Source: Tetmemena sp. SeJ-2015 (taxonomy: Eukaryota > Ciliophora > Spirotrichea > Sporadotrichida > Oxytrichidae). From it: 64,000 bases of DNA. Positions 32,438 through 44,199 of this stretch are shown here, piece after piece. The notes beneath the pieces are model-generated. The model saw only the letters and a list, made by a program, of their open reading frames with translations, was not told where the DNA came from and did not search any database. The position numbers and the translations under genes are program-made. The stretch spans positions 94,088 through 158,087 of the forward strand of contig JAJKFJ010022604.1 of the NCBI GenBank assembly GCA_027382625.1. Direction: 5' to 3'. Each line of letters begins with the position of its first letter. Positions within the stretch are counted from its first letter, which is position 1.

Positions 32438-34360
32438 TCATGCAACCAAACCCTAATCGTATGCTAGACCCAGTAGCTCATCTATATTTTATTTCAAAGA
32501 TGGAGGTGCGACAGAGGTTTCAACATCTTCTTTACCTTAGCAGCCGTCATCATGTTCCTTATCTGCTTTTATTCCATAAATAAAGAAAGTTAAAACTACA
32601 AAATATTTTATTTAATTCATTATATAACGGCTACATTATATTCTACCCTCAATTCTATACTCTCCCTTGGTTCATTAGAAAATAATTTTAAAGTTCTTCT
32701 CATTTTTGTGCTACAATCTTTTCTATCAGCTTGATTCAGGCTGCTTATCCTAGAGCCAAATAACCCTCCTCCATCAAGTGCTCCATGGTTTAATATAGTT
32801 TTCAACAATGAATTTGTTAAAAGTTTTCAATTTCATCTAAGTGGGTGTGAGTACATTCTGTTTGACTCTTACTGGTCTCCAGGTGAATATATATACCTTA
32901 GTTTATGATTGACATAAGATATAATTACTACTACAATGACTACTCTTTTATGATAACGGCAATCGGAGTGTATGAGGGGGCCGCTGGTGCCTCTCTTCTA
33001 GCGGCTTTCATCTTCTCAGCCTCACTTGTTAGGGATCTAAGGATTGCGAACAGCCATGCATTCCCTCCAACAATTAATGTTCCTCCTTCTCAGAATAATT
33101 TTGGATATCAGCCATTGAATCAAGGCTACCCCTATCCCTAGTAAGTCATGGTAGGTCAGCCAGCATTCTAACCTCAGCCTTAGATGCAACAGATGCAGCA
33201 GCCATATCAACAAGTTTACCTTCCTCAAACCTTTAACAATGGATAGTAGTATCCTATGGCGTATAATAATCAAAATCCAAACCCAAAATATATTAAATGG
33301 AAAATGAAAACAAGTTGCGGAAAATAATTTCATTATTTACTAAAACCTTTATCATAATCTTATGTCTAAATTGTAAAATTAAATAAATGATTAAGAGTCC
33401 CCAATATATATAATTGAAAGATAAACAGAAAGGTTAATGGAATGCATACTTGTGAATAATTAGAAAATAAATTAATAAAACCATGATAAAATGGCAAAAA
33501 GTTTGAGGATTAATCAAATAATTGATGCTCTGAAACTTCGAAGTGTGACTAGTACAGCTTCAACCTTTCTTATCTGTTATATTGGTGTCAAAATGAAATC
33601 CTAATTGGTTGGATAATTTAATTATTTTGAGTAATTACAAGTTTGTCTTGCATTTTATAAGTTCAATAAAATATAAATGAGGCTTCACAACTTAGCTTTC
33701 TTAAAATTAATAATAGAAAGTTACTAAATAGAACGTTCGATGATTTCACAACAAGGGTTGTTCTCGTAAAGGCGATATGATCTATGCAGTCATAGAATTT
33801 CTAATCGCTTTGGAATATGAAATGTAAATACTGTTGATACATATTTGGCGTCTCTTGAGAGATAGTATTAGTGGCTCTCCCCTGTCAATATTCTTCTTTC
33901 TATGACTATTAGGATTCAGTAAACTTGTAGGATCACTTAGATTTAATTAGTAATCTGAAGGTTTTTTTACTTATAATTTTCTCTGGTATTCAAGTTTGAG
34001 TGTTTTATTTTAATAAAAAGTATTTTTAAGAGATTCCTAATATTGCTAACGGATCGATATTTTTAGTCAAATTAATTTTTCCTGCTTAAATAGGGTTCTT
34101 CTAAACAAATTACTCTGTAAATTAATGGATTGACATATGTATGTTTGAATTAGGTTGTTACTAATGCTACGCATGCGCCATTCCTTTTTTGAATTACTCT
34201 TAATTCGCAATTATTCAGTAAATTAAATTTCTCTTCATTTTATGGTTTTGTTAATTTCATGCCTGTTGGCTTGGCTCCAGGTCAAGAGCAGGATTAGAAT
34301 CCACAAAACTTATAGGCCCTTAATGATATATTATTTGCTATTTTTACTTTAATTATTTGA
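32438..34360 (+). CDS. T9: four-helix membrane protein with a transposon-bearing gap in its tail
   Basis: Start MQPNPNRMLDPVAQRWRCDR after pointer TCA (32478/32494), TM1 (NIFFTLAAVIMFLICFYS), TM2 join GTTC (32670/32693) giving LPWFFSFLCYNLFYQLDSG, TM3 join GTTT (32788/32823) giving MVFNFIQVGVSTFCLTLTG, then TM4 (GASLLAAFIFSASLVRDLRI) and a tail (QMQQMQQPYQQVYLPQTF). One base is out of phase near 32752 (GCTGCTTATCC), unresolved. The tail is interrupted at PMAYNN (33256). The T7-like end (LAPGQEQDQNPQNLQALND) reappears at 34262 in frame if about 1 kb between ATG repeats is removed; that gap holds transposase remnants. Sister of T7. Confidence 0.65.
33256..34261 (+). other. Putative long IES in the T9 tail (ATG/ATG), carrying a transposase relic
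   Basis: ATG at 33256-33258 and 34259-34261, 1003 bp apart. Joining gives YPMPVGLAPGQEQDQNPQN, aligned with T7 YPAGFAYPQGQNQYPQN. The short pointer makes the exact edges uncertain; the interruption itself is clear from the T7 comparison. Confidence 0.5.
33490..33600 (-). pseudogene. Transposase fragment
   Basis: Closely matches the N-terminal part of the transposase pseudogene at 38.4 kb (GTTTGAGGATTAATCAAATA against GTTTGAGGATCAATCAAATA). Too short and diverged to code. Confidence 0.6.
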
Positions 34361-36048
34361 ATGATTCCTAAAGTCTTTTGACTTAAAAATAATGAATATA
34401 GTATCTACTAAATATTAAGGAGACCTTCTGCAAATCTTAATTTTTTCCTATACAATATATTCAAATTATAGCTTTCTAATTTCATTTGTAAATTATTCCA
34501 TTATAAATAAATTTACATATTAAGGAATTCATACGCAATTATTGATTAAACTTGCAAGGCTAAAATAGCACCTTTCAGAGTAATTATCAGTTGAAAGTAA
34601 TTATCAAGCCAATAACTAAATTGTGTCATTAGTGATTTTCTGGCTCCATTAGGGCTGGAAAATCGTAATGACTCAAACTTTCCGAAATCCTTGTCAGCAA
34701 CATAATTTAATTCTCAAAACCGCGAGTCTTCAAAAGATCTAAAATGCCACTCAATAGCATTGGTGATAAAATTTCTGTAGAGAAAATAGGCCCATCATCT
34801 TGAGAATAAATACACTGTTAGTTTTCTCATAGTTTAAAACACTAACTTTCAGTAGAATTAAAAATCAGAACTCAAAAGTTTCATCTCCCTGCCTTGGCTT
34901 CTTTCGAGATATCCTCTGAGAGAATATCTTTAATCTTGGACTAAGCAGTTCTTAGATGAGGATTTATTTTGTACTCACTAGTTTTCGGGAAGAACCATAT
35001 TCCACGCTCTCTGAATTTAAATACTCTTAATCCTTTACAGCTTTATTACTCAAATAAATCTAATATAAATCTTCACTCATTAATTTTAGACATTTATCAG
35101 TACTATCTCTAACTATACTGGAGAAAAGGGGATCTAAATTTTGCTTTATAGTCGAAAAATGGTTTTTGGAATTTATTGAGCGATTATTAAAATCGGTGGT
35201 AGAGCATTAAAATTAAGAAGAGATTATTAAATTTGAATTAAGTGCATGAGATATCTCGCTGTTAAGGGAATGCTTTGGAGAAGATTAAAGAAGAAACTTT
35301 TACTAAATTTGGGTTAGTTATAGAATAAGCTGCAGATAATTTACCTCGTTCAATTGCTATGAATTCCTCCTTTATTTTATAAACCAACCAAAGATTTTTT
35401 TAAAAATTCTTAACTTTAACTTAGATCTTCAGTTTTAAACTAAAAATCATAATTTATGATTGCCTTAAAGTATGTTTGCTTTCTCACTTTAATACGTTCT
35501 CATATTGAACATTGATATCGCTAATTGCACAAAAATAATTCATAGGCTGCACTAAACCTCAAAATCAAATACTCAATGCTATATTCAATAATAAAACAAC
35601 CTAAAAGAAGAATACTCATAAAAAGGGCACTATTGCTCTCCTCCCTTTATCCAATAAATTGTTTATTATAGTGTTCAAACTAAATTCCATTATTAAGCTT
35701 GTAACTATAATGTTTACGCTTTAGTTAAATTCAAACTACCAGCTACTTAAGTTTCTTTTCGATCAAGACATAACAATTAATTATAATTTACTATGAAGAA
35801 TAAAAATTGAAGTTAAAGCATCAGAAATCTACTGGAAGTCATGCATAAAAAAAATTATATTTTTAGAATGAATAAGTTATCTTTCAATGATAGTAAAGTA
35901 GAATTTAAAAAATGAAATAATAAACAAATCTATTATATATTTTTAGTTTGTATCAAGTTAACAATAAATTTAGCTTCATAAATTTTTATAAATTATAATT
36001 TAATTCTTGCAAGAGATAAAAACAAGAAGTAGAGTTACAGAGTAAATA
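34361..36048. other. Gap between T9 and T10 with fragments of other coding sequence
   Basis: No family exon. On the minus strand at about 34.56-35.06 kb there are open pieces (RGIWFFPKTSEYKINPHLRT; NAIEWHFRSFEDSRF; NYVADKDFGKFESLRFSS) that look like a decayed gene. The DKDF segment recalls SWIM/MULE-type transposases, but this is weak. At 35.24-35.33 kb a plus-strand piece (EKIKEETFTKFGLVIEQAAD) is homologous to one at 55.2 kb. Confidence 0.35.
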
Positions 36049-36170
36049 TGAATGAAATGAAAAAAAGTGAATGGATTCTAGCACATTAATTATTATAAAT
36101 TAAAGTTTTTTTTGGGATTTGGATTCTCTACATTATAAATTATTATTCCCATATTATAAAATAAATAAAA
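36049..36170 (+). repeat. Conserved upstream block of T10, repeated before T12
   Basis: Includes GTGAATGGATTCTAGCACAT and GGGATTTGGATTCTCTACAT. It recurs nearly unchanged at about 41420-41540. It replaces the AAAGATAGAT box in this subgroup. Confidence 0.65.
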
Positions 36171-36568
36171 TTATCTTAATTCAAAATAATTAGCCCTTGA
36201 GCAACTTTAAAATATAATTTAGGTATTTTATAGTTTTCCAACTCTGTAAAGCAAGAAATGAAAAATTAAAAGCAAAATAAAATTTAAATTAATGATTAAG
36301 ATAAACTAGTAATAAAAGAGTTTTGTCTTTAAAGACTACAAAGTATTCCTACGAGTAATAACAACGTAATACTTTTCTATATTATAGAATATGACTAGCA
36401 ATATTTTACTTTCCTTTCTTTAATATAACTAAAATTAACTTTAATTAAGTTTTAACAATAAGAAATAATATCTTGCGTCTGCTCGCACAATCTATAATTT
36501 ATTGATTTAATAATATCTGTTTATATTTTGCAGCTTTAAAACCTAAAATTTATTAAGGTTTAATACTA

Positions 36569-39500
36569 ATGGAATACAATTAACCGAAAGAATAAAACCC
36601 CTTTCTTGAAAGAACTCAAAGCGCTATGATGAACAACAATCCTAGCTAATCAATACTAGGAGTGCCTCCTGTCCCAAAGGAATTTGACCCTATGCTTTAT
36701 ATATTTATAGAACGAACTGGTCAAGATTCGTTAATATTTTCCTGACTATTTGCACTTTTACCTTACTCCTAGCATTTAAATCCTATAAACAAAAATATAT
36801 AATTAGAAATAAAAAGCATTACTATGATGTTAATACTCATCCTCTCTATGGAGTGATTTTCTTTAATATACAATTAAAAAGCTATTCCTACTCTTCTCTT
36901 TATAAATATTGCTTTTCTTATCCTTTTTGGCTAATAACCAAAGTTTAATGTGATTCTTATGAAGATTGCACTCTCTATATATAAAATATTCCTTTACTGA
37001 GTCTTTAAACATGTAAAACTCTTTAAAGAAATTTTTTTTTAATTTAGGTATTTGATTTTGAGTCATAAGTAAAAATATAAACATCTTTACATTTATATCC
37101 TTGATTTTTAAAGACTATATTGGATCTCTTTTTTCTCTCACTAAGTATACTACTTATTAACTACTCTATCTTCTCTTTAATAGGCCAGACATTTAAACTA
37201 AAAATATTTATTAAAAAAAAACAACATAAAGATGGTAGTTGAATGTTAGGAATTATTTTAACGAATTTTTCTTGATAGATTTTGGTAATTAAAATAAATA
37301 CAACGATTTGAAAAGGAAAGAAAAATTATAACTTTAACAATGAAGTAAATCAAATTCTCTAAAGTTGTCTCTACCCTTTGGAATAAATTATATAAGGATT
37401 TCGCATTTTTAATTTTTATCATTTTAGCATCTTATAAGGTTTCGAGGTTTGATTCTACTATTCTATAAAAGTAAAAATTTTAATTCTTATAAATAACTTT
37501 ATAAATAATATTACTTAATGTTCTACGGAGCTTCTTTCGAGTATTACATTCTTATATAAAATTTATTAAAAAAATCTGCCTTGGCACTTCATATTCTCTC
37601 CATACAATTTCGTATACTAGTTGGATGCAATTCTATTTCCCAGAGTCAGGTCTACTTGCTCATTGATAAGCTCAATCGTCTACAATTTATTTTAATTCCA
37701 TCAACATTGTTTTCTCGATTGGATGCTTCATAGCAGTCAAAACCCTAAAAATAATAAATAACAGGAAAATAATTAATAAATACCTTTTGTTTAAGTATTT
37801 TTTGTAAATATTTTCAACCTTTTAAAGTAAAATAATATGAAATCTGGCGAGTATGGAACATTAAAAACAGGAGTGATGTTCAACTCAGCGTATGCCTTCT
37901 TCTCTCTTTCTTTGCCTTGTGTACGCTGAGGTTGTCAACGAGTAGAACGATCTCACCGTCTGTGATCTTCTCTCTGAGCTTCTTAAGGAACGCAACATAC
38001 TGCTCTCGCTTGATAGAGCGAGGATGAAGGACATAAGCTTCTAAGCCTGAGTCTTCGCTGATTCCTGCAAGTAACGCACTTGTAGTTATATTTACTTTCT
38101 ACTCGTAAACTTCTATGTTATCGTGCTTCTTGTACCAACTCTTCTTCATGAAGGTGTTGTGTGTAAGCTTCGTCAGCACATACAAACTTCACGCTATCCC
38201 TCTCACACCTGAGCAGTGTAAATATATTTCAGATTATTATAATAAAATGGCTTAGTGAAGTCTATAACGCGCTTCACTCGATTCACAGTTTTGTACGTTA
38301 TGCCATTTCAACGATAGATGTTTGCTACAGTCTACGGAGAGATCTTGAGATAAAGAAACTATCTATGGAAGATCTTCGCGCGCTACTCCAAACTGAAATG
38401 CGCTTAGTGGCGAAGAGTTTGAGGATCAATCAAATAATTGATGTGCACATCTTGAAACTTAGAAGTGCGATGAGGAACAGCTGCAACTCCTAACTTTCTC
38501 ATCTGCAAAGCAACTTTCAAATGCGAGAGTATAGTGCGCATTTTCATTAATATAATCTTTGGATAGGAGATATTGAGCACAGCCAATAACTTTGCGAAGA
38601 GTAACTTGATTTCTTTCCTCTTTTATTTTTAACTCTTACAATTCAAAATTATGTATGAAGTAATCAGCCACTCTTAAGAATTCACTAACGGCAGGCGGCA
38701 AATATTAGTCTTTTACATCGTACTGTGATAAGGTGCTCTGAGCACTCAGCCATCTTCAGATTATTTTCCCTAGCAAATCCAATTAAGGTTGTTAAATCAT
38801 TAAAGAATCAATTGAATGTATTAAAGAAGTTCACATTATTGCTACTTGTGTAGTTATAATTTAAAAATCTATATTTTTAACTATCTATAATAAAATAATA
38901 GAATGCAAAAACTTTATTAATTTTTCTTATAAATTTATTGGGTTATAAGTCCTAGTTTACTGGGGTGGACATTTTACAAATTTGATTTTTATCCATTCAT
39001 AAATTAAGAGCTATGAAAATTAATCTTAAGAATTAATAGCTTTCATTTTGTCCATGCACTACTCCAAATAAATAGAATTTATAACCTATACTTGTGAAGA
39101 AGTTTAAAAAATAAAATTGCAAAATTTATTAAATTTAAATATATAACATGATAATTACTACTTCTCGATAGAGGGCCCTTCTAACGGTCTCTTAATAGGC
39201 ACATTGCTTTCTTCTAGTATCAGTGGTGGCTTTTTCCTTTACAGCTAGATTCTTGATCTTAGAGTTGCGAGATATCACTACTAAGCCTACCCTCTATAGT
39301 CACCAGTTTACAATCAGAGCTATAAGCAAAACACAGATCCAGGCTTCAGTGTATTTAATTAGGGACAGCCTCCCATTCAAAGAATTAATTATGGCTAAGA
39401 TAGAATTATTTTATAGGTGTCCTTAGAATCAAAAGAGAATTAAGTTTTTATCGAAGAGTTGTTTTTTTTTTAATTATAGGATAATCATCTTAAATTTCAA

Positions 39501-39902
39501 AGTCAATCTTTTTGGATTCAAACTTAACTAATTCTGGAAGCTTTTATCATTTTATTCGAACTTCTTTAATAAAATCATAATAAATAAAAAGAAAAATTTA
39601 TAAAGACCCACAAGTAAAAAACTATGTTGCTCCTCAAAACTACCCTCCTCAAATGATAATTATTATGATAAATGATGAATGGACAGGTTCCTCAGTAATT
39701 CGTAGTTCCCAATCAGAATTACTAAAATGATTAGGCGCAACTCATTGCTTCATAACAGGCTTAGATTCAACAGAACCAACAACTCATAATTAAAAAATTA
39801 AAAATTATTTCACTCCTCGCTCAATTGCAACAAAATGTAATTGCTAACTTGTCTGGACAAAACAGCAAACAGACCAACCAAGTCAAAACAGATTAAGAAT
39901 GA
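36569..39902 (+). CDS. T10: four-helix membrane protein with a transposon in a gap
   Basis: N-terminus MEYNQPKEQNPFLERTQSAM. Removing 8 bp with pointer TTTATA (36696/36704) gives FDPMLYRTNWSRFVNIFLTI and TM1. TM2 piece LPWHFIFSPYNFVYQLDAIL with PRVRSTCSLISS; pointer AATT (37684/37694) joins it to TM3 (INIVFSIGCFIAVKTLK). A broken transposase (37.84-38.59 kb) lies in the TM3-TM4 gap. TM4 at 39.19-39.27 kb (GTLLSSSISGGFFLYSQI, then LDLRVARYHYQAYP). Tail pieces are joined by ATGAT (39653/39672) and probably CTC, ending QQNVIANLSGQNSKQTNQVK, then TDQE and TGA. The transposon sits where sequence is presumed to be eliminated, so it need not inactivate the gene. Confidence 0.7.
36696..36709 (+). other. 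Tiny IES-like segment at the DP/RW site of T10, pointer TTTATA
   Basis: TTTATA at 36696-36701 and 36704-36709: an 8-bp unit with only 2 bp between repeats. The same pointer occurs at the same codon in T12 (42169/42180, 11 bp) and T14 (49353/49361, 8 bp); T15 has TTTA (55504/55515, 11 bp). All four restore the W-x-R frame. Confidence 0.75.
37840..38590 (-). pseudogene. Tc1/mariner-IS630 type transposase, frameshifted
   Basis: Read on the minus strand from 38.59 kb. An N-terminal helix-turn-helix region (KISPQTVANIYR then NGITYKTVNRVKRV) is followed by the first catalytic Asp (FVCADEAYT), WYKKHDNIEVYEQK, the second (EIVLLVDNLSVHKAK) and the PYSPD motif before the expected Glu. Breaks: a TGA after NIYR, one extra base after DEAYT, and one base out of phase after the second Asp. 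This DDE family includes the transposases of ciliate germline elements such as TBE and Tec. No element ends or telomere-like termini were found, so only the ORF is called. It lies between the TM3 and TM4 exons of T10. Confidence 0.8.
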
Positions 39903-40400
39903 CACTATGATTACACTAATGCCAATTTTCCATTAAAAATAAAGGGAAATTGTTGACTCTTTCATTTATTTTAAACTTATCATTTGGCAGTTTTAATAGC
40001 CAACAAAAATAATTTCTTACAATTATTCAATTTGTTAATTTAAAAGTTAAATAGGTTTAATAATTAAGTTCAACATTAAACAATATTGAATTCTAATATC
40101 TTATTAAATTTTGTATTTTTTTATTAATAAATATTATCATTTTTTTAGATTTTCAATAAAAGAAAGGATTCTTTAATTACTGTAATTAATTTTATCTTTA
40201 TCAAATTAATGGACACTTTTTATAAAATTAAGAGTTTTCCATCTTGGATAAACAATTTTTATAAGGTGATGGATACAATAAAAAAGGAAAAAATTTAAAT
40301 AAAGGGTGATTATAATCATTATGAGAATTGACTCTAGATAATTGTTACCACATATTATAAATTTTTCAGATAGATCTCATAGATTTTTAGTGAAAGAGCT

Positions 40401-41070
40401 ATGAGTATACCCACTGACCCTAAATTAAATAATTTTTAAAGTTCATAGATGGAAGATTTAGAAAATAGCCAACATAATTATAATTATATATTATTGATTA
40501 TTACAAAAAATTTATTGGTAAATTTATATTCGCTGCTATGTAGTGGCACTTTATCTTCTCCGCTCATATCTTAATCTAAAAAATAGGGATTCTACCCTCG
40601 AGTAAAACTCTTCAATTTTGTCGCTCTAATGATATTTGGACAACTATTGAAGCATAGAGAAGCAAGCTGATTAGTATATGTGAAGTAGAGAAAACAATTT
40701 CAGTTTTAATTTCTTGGCCAAGTTCTTGAAATACAATCTGAAATGCTTGAGTTCAGCTTGAGTCCTTCATTTAACTCTTTGTTTGTTCCTTTTTAGACCA
40801 TACTCTTTCCTAAACTTTAAAATCAATTACATTATTGCGAATGATATCTTAAACAGTTTGTGAAAGCAGATTTTCTTTATTATATATCTAAATTATAATT
40901 TGTTTTTCAAATCTTATACAAATTTGCAGCAGCAGCTGCTCCTTTGCTTTAACAACTCATTTTAATCAATTTATTATCAAATTAACTAATTTAAACGATT
41001 ATCTAATTTTATCTTGCCTATAATGCTAGCGAGAGACCAGAGTCAGAGGTTGGCTTTTAAAGTTATCTAA
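40401..41070 (+). pseudogene. T11: decayed family member
   Basis: Starts MSIPTDPK like T13, then RWKIQKIAN at 40.44 kb. A TM2 remnant WHFIFSAHILI is followed by a deletion relative to T13 that removes the YQIDSG motif. A tail trace (GCGAGAGACCAGAGTCAGAG) lies near 41030. TM3 and TM4 exons are missing. Confidence 0.65.
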
Positions 41071-42349
41071 TTAATTTATTTTTTAATAATAAAGTAAGAT
41101 TTAAGCTTAACTAGGTAATTATCAGGCTTAAGAATACTTGATGAAAGTTTGTAAATAACTTGTTCATTAATTTATTAAAATTAATTGCTAAACTTCAGAA
41201 ATATCTGCAAGATAAATAAAAGAGAGAAACGATATCAAGAATAAAATAAAAGTTTTTTTGTAAACCTAACATTAGCAGTTTTTATTTGATTAATTGTTCA
41301 TAAAAACTATTAATTTTTATCCTTACAAGAATATTAGCAAATAATTTAGCGCATAAATATTTATAGAGAGTTTGATAATTTAATTCTTGTGATAGATAAG
41401 AAGTATTTGAAGAGTAAATATGAATGAAATGAAAAAAAAGGTGAATGGATTCTAGCACATTAATTATTATAAATTAAATTCCTTTTTTGGGATTTGGATT
41501 CTCTACATTATAAATTATTATTCCCATATTATAAAATAAAATTTAAACCTATCTTTTAATTCAATATAATTAGCCTTTGAGCCACGTTAAAATATAATTT
41601 AGGTATTTTATGAGTTCTTAATAGTCTAATAAATTTGTGATTGCTCCTTAGTAAATGTCAAATTGCTTATTGCAACTTTTATTGACGCACGCCTATTTAA
41701 TATACTTAGAAGATAATTGTTTTATATTTCCTCTCGTAATTGAATTTACTTCATAAATAAACCTCTAATTAGTACAAAGTCAGAATACTAAAGATTCTAA
41801 CTATGACTATGAATAAATGCATCTTACTTCTTTATGTAAAATATATTACCTTTATTTATTATAACTAAAATTAATTTTTAGTTAAATTTTAACAATAAGA
41901 AATAATATCTTAAGCTTGCTCACACAATCTATAATTTATTTGCATAGATTTAATGAAATCTAATTTTATGTACTAATATTTTACTCTCAAAATTAAAAGC
42001 CTACAATTTATTAAGGTTTAATGCTAATGGAATACAATTAACCGAAAGAATAAAACCCCTTTCTTGACACAAATCAAAACGCTATGATGAATCAGCAAAT
42101 GATGTACAACTATCCAGGTTATCAAATGCAAAAGATGCCTCCTAACCCAAATAACTTTGATCCTCTTCTTTATATTTAATTTATAGAATGAACTGGTCAA
42201 GATTTGTTAATCTTTTCCTGACTACATTTGCTTTTATCCTCTTTTTGGCATTAAAATCCCATTATAGAATAAAACATTTGTAATTTTATATTTCATTTAT
42301 TTGCAATAAATTTATAGCTTGGCAATTCTTAAAGAATTGCCTACGGCAA

Positions 42350-43160
42350 ATTTTTAAAAAATACCTGTTGAAATTTTTTTGTATGGTTGGATTTATAACA
42401 TAATAAGTAAAATAAAATAATTTAACCTTATTTTTCAAAGGCTCTGATATCCTCTCTATAAAAAAATCTCTGCAAATCTGAATTAAAATTTTTCTAATAA
42501 TTTTTTTTCATATCCATGGTCAATGAAATTTTTAATCAAAATTTTATTTTTTCAGTGTAATTTTCTCATAAAATCCATTAAGTCAATAGTGTTTTTAAAA
42601 ATCAATTTTAGCATGAGTTATTATCTATTTTTTTGAAGTATTTCTCCGCTATGTCTAAAACTGGATTTTAATTTTAAAAATTTACAGCCTTATAAAAAAA
42701 AATGAAATTAATTTAAAAAAAAATAAATCTTCTTTAAAGTGTTCCCTTTGAGGAAAATTCCCCATTTTTTTTTTTTATTCTTTTTCTAAAAAAAAATTTT
42801 CTGTTTGAGCCTTTTTTTTTAATTAACATTTTACAAGATATCGGAGTTTGATTCTTCTATTCTATAAATCATAAGGAAAATTTTTTAGTAATTTTTAATT
42901 ATTCAAGTGCAATTTTATTCTTTTCTACTGTTTTTTTGGGGGCCCTTTCCCCTTTGCTAAAAATTTTTTTAAATTTTTAACCTGTTTCAGGGAATTTTTT
43001 TTTCCATCCCCCTTTTTTTTTCAAACAACAAATTGAACATATATATAAACATTTAAATAATTCAGATAAATTTAAATTTTTATTTGAGCACATCTTAATT
43101 TTAAAATAAATTTTAAGGCATTTTTAAATATTCGATATTTTTAAATCAATAAAATTTATT
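42350..43160. other. Low-quality-looking homopolymer region A
   Basis: Many runs of 6-10 identical bases, for example around 42770 and 43010. It is the counterpart of ordinary sequence at 36.8-37.5 kb in the first copy. Confidence 0.5.
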
Positions 43161-43552
43161 CCCTTATGTAGATGACCAATGCTGCAATTGTCCTAACTTC
43201 TTTTTTCTATTACTTCGAACTCACTTCTAAAATTCATTAAAAACAGTTATTGTTCATGAAGGCTCCTAAAAATTTATAAATAAATCTGCCTTGGCATTTC
43301 ATATTCTCTCCATACAATTTCGTATACTAGATGGATGCAATTCTTTTCCCCAGGGTAAGATCTACTTGCTCTCTGATAAGCTCAATCGTCTACAATTTAT
43401 TTTAATTCCATCAACATTATTTTCTCTTTGGTGTCATGAAGTAAAACCAAAATAATAAATAACATAAAAAATTATGAAATTTTTCAAATATTTTTTTTGT
43501 AAATATTTTCAAACCTTTAATGTAAAATAATATAAAAATCTGGCGAGTATGG

Positions 43553-43850
43553 AACATTAAAAACAGGAGTGATGTTCAGCTCAGAGTAAGCCTTCTTCGC
43601 TTCCTTCCTTCTTGTGTACGCTGAGGTTGTCAACGAGTAGAACGATCTCACCGTCTGTGATCTTCTCTCCGAGCTGATTCATGCTAATTAGGTACTTGAA
43701 GATTATACTTTCTACTTGTATACTTTATGCTATCCTTCTCTCACCTGTGCACTTAACTATATTTCAGATTATTATAATAAAATGGCTTAGTGAAGTCTAT
43801 GACGCGCTTCTCTCGATTAAAAGATTTGCCACACCTCCAATTTTTTGGGA
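43553..43850 (-). pseudogene. Shortened transposase relic in T12
   Basis: Matches 37.85-38.29 kb of the T10 transposase including DNLSVH, with the middle part (between the two catalytic Asp regions) deleted. Its presence at the same site shows that the insertion predates the block duplication. Confidence 0.7.
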
Positions 43851-44199
43851 TGGAGCTGATGTTGAAAACTTGTAATTACTACAGATAAGGTAGACTACAT
43901 TCCTTCCTTCCTTCATGTATTTTGAATATATCTATTGCAAGATTATTTATTTATAATCAACAGCTTTTACTATGGGATATGCAATTTTAACACTCTTGAT
44001 CTTTTTTACTCTTTACCTAAATCTGTTACCATTTTCTATCAATATTCATTTAAGAGATTTGCATCGATTACTTTCTTAGTTTTCATACTTCTGGAGAATA
44101 AAATGAATCCTAACTGACTTATTTGATTTTCCTAGATGAGGAAGTTATTTTAATGTTCGAATAAAAATCAGCATCATCCGATAGATCTATTCGGGATTG

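Noticed and set aside
32620..32808. Minus-strand ORF at 32620-32808
   Set aside because: Antisense to the TM2 exon of T9.
36696..36709. Programmed ribosomal frameshifting at the DP/RW site
   Set aside because: The offset differs between members (0, 1 or 2 modulo 3) and there is no common slippery sequence; the repeat-excision model explains every member.
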